Position numbers and translations under genes: made by a program. From contig JBEBXQ010000072.1 of assembly GCA_040391535.1 (NCBI GenBank), positions 1-24,954 on the forward strand: a stretch of DNA of 24,954 bases, in the 5' to 3' direction. The notes under the pieces were generated by a model. The model was given only the letters and a program-made list of their open reading frames with translations. It did not search any database and was not told the DNA's origin. Source of the stretch: JBEBXQ01 sp040391535 (GTDB lineage: Bacteria; Bacteroidota; Bacteroidia; Cytophagales; Spirosomataceae). Shown in pieces: positions 6,789-13,806 of the stretch (its first letter is position 1; every line of letters starts with the position of its first letter).

Positions 6789-8230
6789 CCGCACATTTTA
6801 TTGGAATTGATGTGGGAACACAGGGTGTGAGGGTGATCCTGGTAAGTCAAAACGGTGCTATTGCTGACAGCAGAGAAAGAAAAACCGCACTTACCGGTCA
6901 CTACCGTACAGAACAGTCACCCGATGAATGGTGGAGTGCCGTTCTTGAATGTCTCCGGGAGTTAATAGCAGCTCTGCCAGACGACTTTGACAGGCAATCC
7001 ATTAAAGCCGTTTCCGTAACTTCTACTTCAGGGACTGTGATTCCGCTCGATGCCGGGAATAACCCGATCCATAAAGCGCTGATGTATAGCGACACCCGGG
7101 CGGAAGAAGAAGGAAAACTCTGCCGGCAGACCGCAATAACGCATAATCCGGAAGGATATACTGCTTTTAATTCATCAAGCGGACTTTCAAAAATGGTTTG
7201 GTATACCCGTCATTTCCCTGAAAAAACAGCGGATATTCATACCTGGGTACATGCTGCTGATTTCATCACCGGCAAATTGTCAGGCAATTACCGCACAACC
7301 GATTACACCAATGCCCTGAAATCGGGCTATGATATTACACGTAATGCATGGCCGGCCTATATTTATGAAAAACTGCCGGTTCGTAAAGAATGGCTGCAGG
7401 AAGTAGTTCCATCAGGCACACCAGCAGGCAGACTAACCCCTGAACTTTCACAATTATTACATCTTCCGGCTATTCAGGTAGTGGCGGGGATGACAGACGG
7501 ATGTGCTTCGCAGGTCGCTTCAGGTGCCGTGAATCCCGGTGACTGGAATACCACTATCGGTACTACGCTCGTCATTAAAGGTGTGACCAGAAATGAAATC
7601 AGAGATCCTGAAGGAAGGCTTTACTGCCACAGACATCCGGAAGGATATTGGATGCCCGGCGGTGCCAGCAATACCGGCGCCGACTGGATTTCAGCTGACT
7701 TTGGGAATGATGATTTAGATAAATTAAACATTGCAGCTGAGGCCCTTGCCCCTACCGGTTTTATTGTCTATCCGCTTAAACAGAAAGGAGAAAGGTTTCC
7801 CTTTATTTCCGGCATTGCCCGTGGATTTGCAGATGAGGATATCCCCGACGCTGAAACACTTTTTACAGCAGGTATGGAAGGTGTAGGCTTTATTGAAAGG
7901 TTGTCTTTTGAGCTGGTGGAACAGCTTTCAGGCGAAAAACCGGCTGCGGTATACACGGCAGGCGGAGGAAGTAACAGCGATACATGGCTGAAAATCAGGG
8001 CTAATATCCTTAATTGTCCGGTTTACAGAATGTCCAATACTTCAGGAGCATTAGGTGCTGCGATTCTGGCTGCTTCCGGCGTACACTTTTCATCATTGGG
8101 TGAAGCGGCAAAATCCATGACTGAAATAGCAAGTGTTACATTACCTGAAGCTGACCTGGCCGACCGCTACGAAAAACAATACCGGAATTTTAAGCATGAA
8201 CTAATAAAAAGAGGATATTTGAATGCCTGA
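6785..8230 (+). CDS. FGGY-family carbohydrate kinase, D-ribulose-kinase-like
   Basis: A second FGGY kinase of 481 residues that does not look like a copy of the first. The phosphate loop is DVGTQGVR at 9-16 and the catalytic base is probably D238 in AGMTDGCASQ. Several signatures match the SePSK/plant XK-1 D-ribulose kinase group as I remember it: NALKSGYD with a following WP, TTIGTTLVIKG, PGGASNTGADW, YPLKQKGERFPF and GGGSNSDTWLKIR. These differ from bacterial xylulokinases and from AraB. The expected product would be a ketose 5-phosphate, but family membership does not prove the sugar. The start codon overlaps the previous stop, so the two kinases are probably made in fixed ratio. A 70-base gap follows before the phosphatase gene. 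Confidence 0.87.
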   Translation: MTAHFIGIDVGTQGVRVILVSQNGAIADSRERKTALTGHYRTEQSPDEWWSAVLECLRELIAALPDDFDRQSIKAVSVTSTSGTVIPLDAGNNPIHKALMYSDTRAEEEGKLCRQTAITHNPEGYTAFNSSSGLSKMVWYTRHFPEKTADIHTWVHAADFITGKLSGNYRTTDYTNALKSGYDITRNAWPAYIYEKLPVRKEWLQEVVPSGTPAGRLTPELSQLLHLPAIQVVAGMTDGCASQVASGAVNPGDWNTTIGTTLVIKGVTRNEIRDPEGRLYCHRHPEGYWMPGGASNTGADWISADFGNDDLDKLNIAAEALAPTGFIVYPLKQKGERFPFISGIARGFADEDIPDAETLFTAGMEGVGFIERLSFELVEQLSGEKPAAVYTAGGGSNSDTWLKIRANILNCPVYRMSNTSGALGAAILAASGVHFSSLGEAAKSMTEIASVTLPEADLADRYEKQYRNFKHELIKRGYLNA

Positions 8231-8300
8231 TTAAACATTCATCATTTTAAAACGAGACCATTATTATCTGGTCCGGCAGCAACCTACAAACCCATACAAC

Positions 8301-8900
8301 ATGCTAAATGTCTATTTACTCCGGCACGGAGAAACTACCTGGAATGCAGATGGCAACCGGTATTGCGGTGCGACTGATGTGGAACTGACAGAAAAAGGAC
8401 TTTCGCAGGCGGCGCAGGCCCGGGAATTATTAAAAGGATTGCAATTTGATGCAGTCTATAGCTCACCACTCCAACGGGCATTCATTACAGCCACTATTGC
8501 TTCCGGGAACCGTGCAGATATTATTCAGGACCCGTTACTTATGGAGGCTTCCTTCGGGCAATGGGAAGGTAAAACGCGTGCTGAATTCATTGCAGAGAAT
8601 CCTGAACTGTGGGATCAATGGGAAACAGATCCGACTGATACCCGTGCCGGGCAGACAGGAGAAACGGCCGGAGAAGTGGTCGAAAGAGTGGATCGTTTTT
8701 TCAGAAATGTAGCAGAAAGACACCCCAACGGTACTATTCTGGTTGTGGCGCACAATGCTGTCAACCGTTTTTTCCTGGCTTATAAACTGGGGATGCCGTT
8801 AAAAAACTACCGCCGGATTTTACAGGAAAACTCATCCGTTACACATTTCTCTCTGGATGAAAACCACGAAATTGTGCTGAATAAGTTAAATTGCAGATAA
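8301..8900 (+). CDS. histidine phosphatase family protein
   Basis: A 199-residue cytoplasmic phosphatase of the phosphoglycerate mutase/CobC superfamily. The catalytic RHGET lies at 8-12 with nucleophile H9. R59 in SSPLQR, acid/base E82 in LMEASFGQWEG, and second histidine H151 in VVAHNAVNR complete the site. The usual sequence after the second histidine is HGG or HG, whereas here it is HNA; this is also seen in some sugar-phosphate and alpha-ribazole phosphatases. It is the fifth gene of the operon, 70 bases after the second kinase. It may trim a phosphorylated intermediate or clear a toxic one. CobC is unlikely since no cobalamin genes are nearby. Confidence 0.88.
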   Translation: MLNVYLLRHGETTWNADGNRYCGATDVELTEKGLSQAAQARELLKGLQFDAVYSSPLQRAFITATIASGNRADIIQDPLLMEASFGQWEGKTRAEFIAENPELWDQWETDPTDTRAGQTGETAGEVVERVDRFFRNVAERHPNGTILVVAHNAVNRFFLAYKLGMPLKNYRRILQENSSVTHFSLDENHEIVLNKLNCR

Positions 8901-8935
8901 ATCGTTCGTTCCTGCAATTTAAAACCTTAATCCCT

Positions 8936-9817
8936 ATGCGAAAACTCCGCTACTCACTGCTGACCCTCTTCGTGCTTATAGCTGGCAGCATTGCCTATGC
9001 CCAGAACAAACCGCTGAAAATCATGATGATCGGGGCACATCCTGATGATTGTGATATCAAAAGCGGCGGAACTGCCGCTTTATTTGTCGCCCTGGGCCAT
9101 CAGGTTAAGTATCTTTCGGTGACCAACGGCGATGCCGGACACCAAAGCATGGGCGGCGGGATGCTCGCCAAAAGACGCTATGCCGAAACACAGGAAGTAG
9201 CCAAACGGCTTGGTATTACTTATGATGTCCTTGATAATCACGACGGCGAGTTAACGCCAAAACTGGAAATCAGGCTCGATATCATTCGTAAGATCAGGGA
9301 ATGGGATGCCGATGTGGTCATTTCGCACCGCTCCAATGATTATCACCCCGATCACCGTTATACGGGTATCCTCGTACAGGACGCCGCATTTATGGTAGGT
9401 GTACCCAACATTGCTGCCGATACGCCTCCCCTGGCTAAAAATCCGGTTTTCCTCTATTTTCAGGACGGCTTCAAAAAACCCAATCCGTTTTCACCTGATA
9501 TCGCCATTGATATTACGAGTGTGATTGACAAGAAAATTGACGCGCTTGATGCACACGAATCCCAGTTTTACGAATGGCTTCCGTGGATAGGTAATTACAA
9601 AGGTGAAATCCCGAAAGACAAAGCCGCAAGAAAACAATGGCTCCTCGACAACCGCTGGGCTTCCCTGGACACTTCCCTGGTACCCGTTATGGAGAAATGG
9701 TATGGAAAAGACAGAGCCGCTAAAGCAAAATATGCAGAAGCCTTTGAAGTATGCGAATATGGTAGCCGTCCGTCAGAAGAGGATCTGAAACGCTTGTTTC
9801 CGATGTTAGGGAAATAA
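8936..9817 (+). CDS. secreted PIG-L/LmbE family deacetylase
   Basis: A zinc-dependent N- or O-deacetylase of the LmbE/PIG-L family, exported. I chose the ATG at 8936 (293 residues) over the in-frame TTG at 8891 because it opens directly on a signal peptide, MRKLRYSLLTLF, with a cleavage site AYA|Q after residue 22. The metal-binding motif GAHPDD lies at 33-38 and the distal histidine cluster is SHRSNDYHPDH. Characterised relatives remove acetyl groups from GlcNAc-linked substrates such as GlcNAc-inositol, mycothiol and bacillithiol precursors, but many Bacteroidota members are uncharacterised periplasmic enzymes. It starts 35 bases after the phosphatase and ends just before a strong terminator, so it probably belongs to the same transcript and may process the operon's substrate outside the cytoplasm. 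Confidence 0.88.
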   Translation: MRKLRYSLLTLFVLIAGSIAYAQNKPLKIMMIGAHPDDCDIKSGGTAALFVALGHQVKYLSVTNGDAGHQSMGGGMLAKRRYAETQEVAKRLGITYDVLDNHDGELTPKLEIRLDIIRKIREWDADVVISHRSNDYHPDHRYTGILVQDAAFMVGVPNIAADTPPLAKNPVFLYFQDGFKKPNPFSPDIAIDITSVIDKKIDALDAHESQFYEWLPWIGNYKGEIPKDKAARKQWLLDNRWASLDTSLVPVMEKWYGKDRAAKAKYAEAFEVCEYGSRPSEEDLKRLFPMLGK

Positions 9818-9825
9818 CCGTGCTT

Positions 9826-9875
9826 AAGACCAGCGCCTGCTTTTCGGATTATTCAGAAAGGCAGGCGCTGGTCTT
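9826..9875 (+). terminator. strong intrinsic terminator hairpin
   Basis: AAGACCAGCGCCTGC (9826-9840) pairs perfectly with 9861-9875. Through one G-U wobble, four further pairs extend the stem to about 20 pairs around a 10-base loop (9846-9855). The 3' arm runs into TTTAAATC. It lies nine bases after the deacetylase stop and ends the sugar operon. The matching A/T flanks could let it work in both directions. Confidence 0.82.
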
Positions 9876-9971
9876 TAAATCCCCTCCGTTAAACCCCTAC
9901 TTATCCCTTTCTTCTTTTTTTCAACTTCGGTTATCCACTATTTTCAGCTGGAATATTCACCTCTCAGGTTC

Positions 9972-11492
9972 ATGAAAAAAGATACATTCATCCTTATCGG
10001 ATTCATCATTGTAAAATTTGTATTTCAATATACCCTGATCCACCCGGAATACGAGTTGCAACGTGACGAATATTTACATCTCGACCAGGCTAACCACCTG
10101 GCATGGGGATATTTATCGGTCCCTCCGGTTACTTCCTGGATTTCATTTCTTATTAAATTACTGGGCAACGGCGAATTCTGGGTAAAGTTCTTTCCGGGAC
10201 TTTTCGGCGCACTGACAATGGTATTCGTCTGGAAAACCATTGAAGCCCTGAACGGTAACCGGTTCGCCCTGATACTGGGTGCCACCTGTGTCTTATTTTC
10301 TGCTATCCTCCGGCTTAGCCTGCTTTATCAGCCCAATTCACTTGATGTGCTGTCATGGACAGCGTTTTATTATATAGTCGTACGGTATGCAGGCAGTAAA
10401 AATCCCAAATGGCTTTTCTTCGGTGCCTTTATATTTGCCATCGGCTTTCTGAACAAGTACAATTTTGCATTTTTGCTGATCGGGCTGTTCCCGGCTGTAT
10501 TCATTTCCAGTCAGCGGCAGGTGCTTCGGGAAAAGCAATTTTACCTGGCCATCCTTGTCGGGTTATTGCTGATTCTCCCCAACCTCATATGGCAATACAA
10601 TCACAACTTCCCGGTAATTCACCATATGCAGGAACTGGCCGACAAGCATCTGGTTCATGTCGACAGGATGGTTTTCCTGCAAGAGCAGCTGCTTTATTTC
10701 TTTGGTTCTCTGCCTGTACTCGCTGCTGCTCTGTATGCTTTAATTTTCTACAGGCCGTTTGCGCCTTATCGCCTCTTCTTTTTCTCCCTGCTTTTCACAC
10801 TTAGTACATTTGTTTTACTGAAAGCAAAAGGCTACTACGCCATAGGGCTGTATCCGGTTTACCTTGCTTTTGGGTCCGTTTATTTGTCCGTGTTATTGAA
10901 ATCAGGCTGGCGTAAATATCTTCAGCCCATATTTATTCTACTACCGGTACTCAGTTTTATACCGATGTATCAATACTTTTTCCCTAATAAAAGTCCTAAG
11001 TACATTATTGCTCATACCAAAACTTACCAGGAACTCGGCCTTCTTCGCTGGGAAGACGGCAAAGATCATGCATTGCCACAGGACTTTGCAGATATGCTGG
11101 GCTGGAAAGAACTGGCTGAAAAAGTGGATGCCGTATATGCAGCCATGCCCTCACCGGAAGCGACACTGGTGCTTTGTGACAATTACGGGCAGGCGGGAGC
11201 GATTAACTATTACACCAGAAAAAACATCCGTGCTGTTTCATTCAACGCTGATTATATTAACTGGTTTGATCTGAACCAGCCATACCGGCATCTGATCAGG
11301 GTGAAGAATGCAGGAGGTAATGAAAAGGAATTAGCGAAAACGGGTCCTTATTTCGGAAAGGCTTTGATGTCAGATTCTGTTACCAACTCCTATGCCCGTG
11401 AATACGGCACCACCATTTTTTCATTTACCGATGCCAGCATCAATCTGAATGCGGTGATTAAGGCCGAAATTGAGGAAAAAAGAAAATTTTAA
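9972..11492 (+). CDS. GT39/ArnT-like polytopic glycosyltransferase
   Basis: A 506-residue integral membrane protein with roughly 10-12 hydrophobic segments over residues 1-340 and a soluble C-terminal part of about 165 residues. The first outer loop contains ELQRDEYLHLDQANHLAWGY with the acidic pair D32-E33, the position of the catalytic aspartate in PMT/ArnT-type enzymes that use polyprenyl-phosphate sugars. PPVTSWI follows, as is usual in this family. It probably transfers a sugar to lipid A, a protein or a polysaccharide on the periplasmic face; acceptor and donor are unknown. The gene stands between the terminator at 9826-9875 and a 216-base spacer, so it is probably a single-gene unit. 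Confidence 0.85.
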   Translation: MKKDTFILIGFIIVKFVFQYTLIHPEYELQRDEYLHLDQANHLAWGYLSVPPVTSWISFLIKLLGNGEFWVKFFPGLFGALTMVFVWKTIEALNGNRFALILGATCVLFSAILRLSLLYQPNSLDVLSWTAFYYIVVRYAGSKNPKWLFFGAFIFAIGFLNKYNFAFLLIGLFPAVFISSQRQVLREKQFYLAILVGLLLILPNLIWQYNHNFPVIHHMQELADKHLVHVDRMVFLQEQLLYFFGSLPVLAAALYALIFYRPFAPYRLFFFSLLFTLSTFVLLKAKGYYAIGLYPVYLAFGSVYLSVLLKSGWRKYLQPIFILLPVLSFIPMYQYFFPNKSPKYIIAHTKTYQELGLLRWEDGKDHALPQDFADMLGWKELAEKVDAVYAAMPSPEATLVLCDNYGQAGAINYYTRKNIRAVSFNADYINWFDLNQPYRHLIRVKNAGGNEKELAKTGPYFGKALMSDSVTNSYAREYGTTIFSFTDASINLNAVIKAEIEEKRKF

Positions 11493-11598
11493 ACAGGAGA
11501 AGAAAAAGGGAGCAGCGCACGATAATACAAGCCTGAAAACAACCCGCCGGATCTTGCACGGAACGATCTGAAATCTTCCTCATAAATCCGGAAATCAA

Positions 11599-11630
11599 CT
11601 TGATCAGCACGTTGTTTTTCCGTATCTTTT
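11599..11630 (+). promoter_or_regulatory. candidate Bacteroidota promoter for the chromate transporter genes
   Basis: CTTG at 11599-11602 is followed by 20 bases and then TATCTTTT at 11623-11630, close to the TTTG-N19/20-TAnnTTTG pattern. Transcription would start near 11637, about 70 bases before the first chrA-like gene. The remainder of the 216-base spacer (11493-11708) shows nothing else that I can support, and no clear terminator for the glycosyltransferase. Confidence 0.3.
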
Positions 11631-11708
11631 AGCTTTCATACCGAAGGTATACATTGTAAGGAATGTTACTTTCAAAAATCATTAAAAATAAGGATTTACG
11701 ATTACCTG

Positions 11709-12248
11709 ATGCCATTACGTTTATTTCTCACCTTTACAAGAATCGGCTTATTTACTATCGGAGGCGGGTATGCCGTTATCCCCCTGATTGAACGGGATAT
11801 TGTTGCACGCGAGTGGCTGACCAAAGATGAATTCTTTGAGCTGATCGCCATCTGTGAATCTTTACCGGGTGTTTTTGCCACCAATATTGCAACATTGGTA
11901 GGGTATAAAGTAAGCGGATTAAAAGGCAGCCTGAGCGCGGCACTGGGAACCATCATCGCTCCGTTTTTTATTATCATCCTGATCGCAGCATTTTTTCAGA
12001 AAGCCCAGGAACATAGTTGGGTTACCAGTGCTTTTAAAGGCATACGTCCGGCTGTGGCAGCCCTTATTGTTTCACCGTGTATTTCAGCAATCAGGCTGAA
12101 CAGGCTAACTTACAAATCGGGAATTTTTCCGGCTACGGCACTTGTCCTGATGTGGCAATTCAATGTATCACCATTTCTGATTATCATCTTCGGTTGCCTG
12201 GGGGGAGTTGTATATAATATAGTAACCGCACAAAAGAGAGCAGAATAA
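11709..12248 (+). CDS. chromate transporter family, N-terminal half protein
   Basis: A 179-residue inner-membrane protein of the short-chain CHR family, equal to one half of full-length ChrA. The family hallmark appears as FTRIGLFTIGGGYAVIPLIE at residues 9-28, and the second conserved patch is ESLPGVFATNIATLVGY. Four to five hydrophobic segments follow. The next gene, one base after the stop, encodes the matching half, and such pairs are expected to work as a heterodimer (as in B. subtilis YwrA/YwrB). The nominal role is chromate efflux with sulfate-like anion recognition, but many CHR members have not been tested and may carry another anion. Confidence 0.9.
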   Translation: MPLRLFLTFTRIGLFTIGGGYAVIPLIERDIVAREWLTKDEFFELIAICESLPGVFATNIATLVGYKVSGLKGSLSAALGTIIAPFFIIILIAAFFQKAQEHSWVTSAFKGIRPAVAALIVSPCISAIRLNRLTYKSGIFPATALVLMWQFNVSPFLIIIFGCLGGVVYNIVTAQKRAE

Positions 12249-12249
12249 A

Positions 12250-12798
12250 ATGTTGTTTTTCAGACTTTCATGGGTTTTTATAAAAATCGGAGCATTCGGA
12301 TTTGGCGGAGGTTATGCAATGCTTCCTTTGATTCAGGAGGAAGTTGTAGAAAAAAACCACTGGATGAGTAAAGAGCAATTTGTGGATCTGATTGCCATAT
12401 CCCAAATGACTCCCGGGCCTATCGGAATCAATACCGCCACCTATGCCGGATACAATGCGATGCTCAATGCCGGTTATTCACCCTTCATGTCCATTGCAGG
12501 CTCAGTTGTAGCCACTGTTTCATTATGCATACCTTCCTTCCTGTTAATTACACTGATTTCCCTTTTCATAGCAAAAGTCCGGCAGAACAAACACTTTTCG
12601 GCGGCCATGACGGGAATCAGGTTATTGAGTGTGGCACTGATCGCTTTGGCAGCCTTATCCTTAATGAACAGCGATAATTTCATTGATTACATCAGCATTA
12701 TAATATTCGCCGGGGCACTTCTGTTATCTGTGAAGTATAAAACCCATCCGATCATTATCGTTTTCTTAGCCGCCATCATCGGGCTTTTAATTTATTAA
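12250..12798 (+). CDS. chromate transporter family, C-terminal half protein
   Basis: A 182-residue membrane protein, the partner of the preceding gene, starting one base after its stop codon, which implies translational coupling. The repeat of the hallmark reads FIKIGAFGFGGGYAMLPLIQ at 10-29, and QMTPGPIGINTATYAGY at 52-68 is the well conserved second motif that distinguishes this half from the first. The remaining sequence forms several hydrophobic helices. Function as in its partner: predicted chromate or other oxyanion transport. No ChrB-type regulator is adjacent. Confidence 0.9.
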   Translation: MLFFRLSWVFIKIGAFGFGGGYAMLPLIQEEVVEKNHWMSKEQFVDLIAISQMTPGPIGINTATYAGYNAMLNAGYSPFMSIAGSVVATVSLCIPSFLLITLISLFIAKVRQNKHFSAAMTGIRLLSVALIALAALSLMNSDNFIDYISIIIFAGALLLSVKYKTHPIIIVFLAAIIGLLIY

Positions 12799-12838
12799 TG
12801 ATTCCAGGAAAATTAATCAATTCTGTAATTTACTGATT

Positions 12839-12979
12839 TCAGCTATTCCGACTCCCTCCGGAGAAAGTCTCCCGCGATATCCGGAGGTACTGCTCTTTGC
12901 TCACTACCCGTTCAATACCCCGTAAATGAACACGATCAGTAACCCCCTCAGCAGACGGGATTTCATTTATGAAAATCAT
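12839..12979 (-). CDS. possible small hypothetical protein (46 aa)
   Basis: A short frame in the 278-base spacer between the chromate transporter genes and the sigma factor. It begins ATG ATT TTC at 12979 and ends TGA at 12839. The product is hydrophilic and arginine-rich in its second half (VHLRGIERVV, YLRISRETF). I do not recognise it. In its favour, this part of the spacer is richer in G+C than the A/T-rich stretch to its right (12980-13076), as a gene would be. Against it, the length is within chance and no ribosome-binding site stands out. An inverted repeat, CCTCCGGA at 12855-12862 with 12880-12887, lies inside it, so the region could instead be a decayed gene end or RNA structure. Confidence 0.25.
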   Translation of the reverse strand: MIFINEIPSAEGVTDRVHLRGIERVVSKEQYLRISRETFSGGSRNS

Positions 12980-13076
12980 TTTCACATCTTTGTATTTTAA
13001 TAAATAATTAAAATAATACCACACCTTATTAAATTTACATAATACCTGTTAGAAAAGAACCCATATTTCAATAATA

Positions 13077-13655
13077 ATGAACGATCGCGATTTGCAACTT
13101 TGGACAGAATTTCTGGCTGGCGACAAGGACGCCCTGGGATTTCTGGCAGCGCGTCATTATCGTACACTTCTTCACTATGGGAATAAGTTCGGCGTTGATC
13201 AGTTCGTAGTTGAAGACTGTATTCAGGATCTGTTTCTGGAGCTTTGGCAAAACCGTAAACGGATCAGAGCAACACCTTCCGTAAAGTTCTATTTATTAAA
13301 GTCCCTCCGGAATAATATTTTCCAATACATGCGCTATCAGAAGCGCTTTCCGCAAATGGAAGAAAAAATGTGGGAAACATCTTTCCCTGATCATGTTACT
13401 ATTGAATCCTCCCTTATAGAAAATGAGGTCGTCAGAGAACAGATAAAACAATTGCAATTGCAGATGGAATCGCTTCCCAAGCGGGAACGCGAAGCGCTTT
13501 ATCTCCGCTATTATGAGAATATGACCGTTGCGGAAATTTCTGAAATTATGCTTGTAAATCCGCAGTCCGTTTCCAATTTTCTGCAAAAGGCTCTCCGTAA
13601 AATCCGTCACAAATGGATAGCCGTGATTCTTCCTTTTCTGTTTTTTATAAAATAA
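13077..13655 (+). CDS. ECF-type RNA polymerase sigma factor (Bacteroidota FecI-like)
   Basis: A 192-residue sigma-70-family factor with only regions 2 and 4. Region 2 spans about residues 10-90, with the core-binding helix DCIQDLFLELWQNR at 47-60 and KFYLLKSLRNNIFQYMR at 70-86. Region 4 spans about 130-178: LPKREREALYLRYYENMT followed by the helix-turn-helix AEISEIMLVNPQSVSNFLQK. The last twelve residues, IAVILPFLFFIK, are unusually hydrophobic. The gene precedes a FecR-like anti-sigma gene by 151 bases and then a SusC with an STN domain, the normal order of a cell-surface signalling unit, so it should direct transcription of the downstream susCD genes. No autoregulatory promoter could be identified with confidence. 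Confidence 0.94.
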   Translation: MNDRDLQLWTEFLAGDKDALGFLAARHYRTLLHYGNKFGVDQFVVEDCIQDLFLELWQNRKRIRATPSVKFYLLKSLRNNIFQYMRYQKRFPQMEEKMWETSFPDHVTIESSLIENEVVREQIKQLQLQMESLPKREREALYLRYYENMTVAEISEIMLVNPQSVSNFLQKALRKIRHKWIAVILPFLFFIK

Positions 13656-13806
13656 TTGCTATCAGAAGGGTATATCTGCTGATTACATTCATGTTGTCAT
13701 TACACCCCTTCCGGAAAGTGTCCTGTCAGCATGAAATAGCTGTAATGATATGAACAGAACGGGTGCATAAAAACAGGAAGCAGATTTTTCAGTACAGGTC
13801 CCGTAT

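Noticed and set aside
8256..8273. Small inverted repeat GACCA/TGGTC between the second kinase and the phosphatase
   Set aside because: Only five pairs with an 8-base loop and no T-run, too weak to call a terminator or processing site.
8891..8935. Upstream TTG start extending the PIG-L deacetylase by 15 residues
   Set aside because: It overlaps the phosphatase gene and would place residues in front of a good signal peptide that starts at the ATG at 8936.
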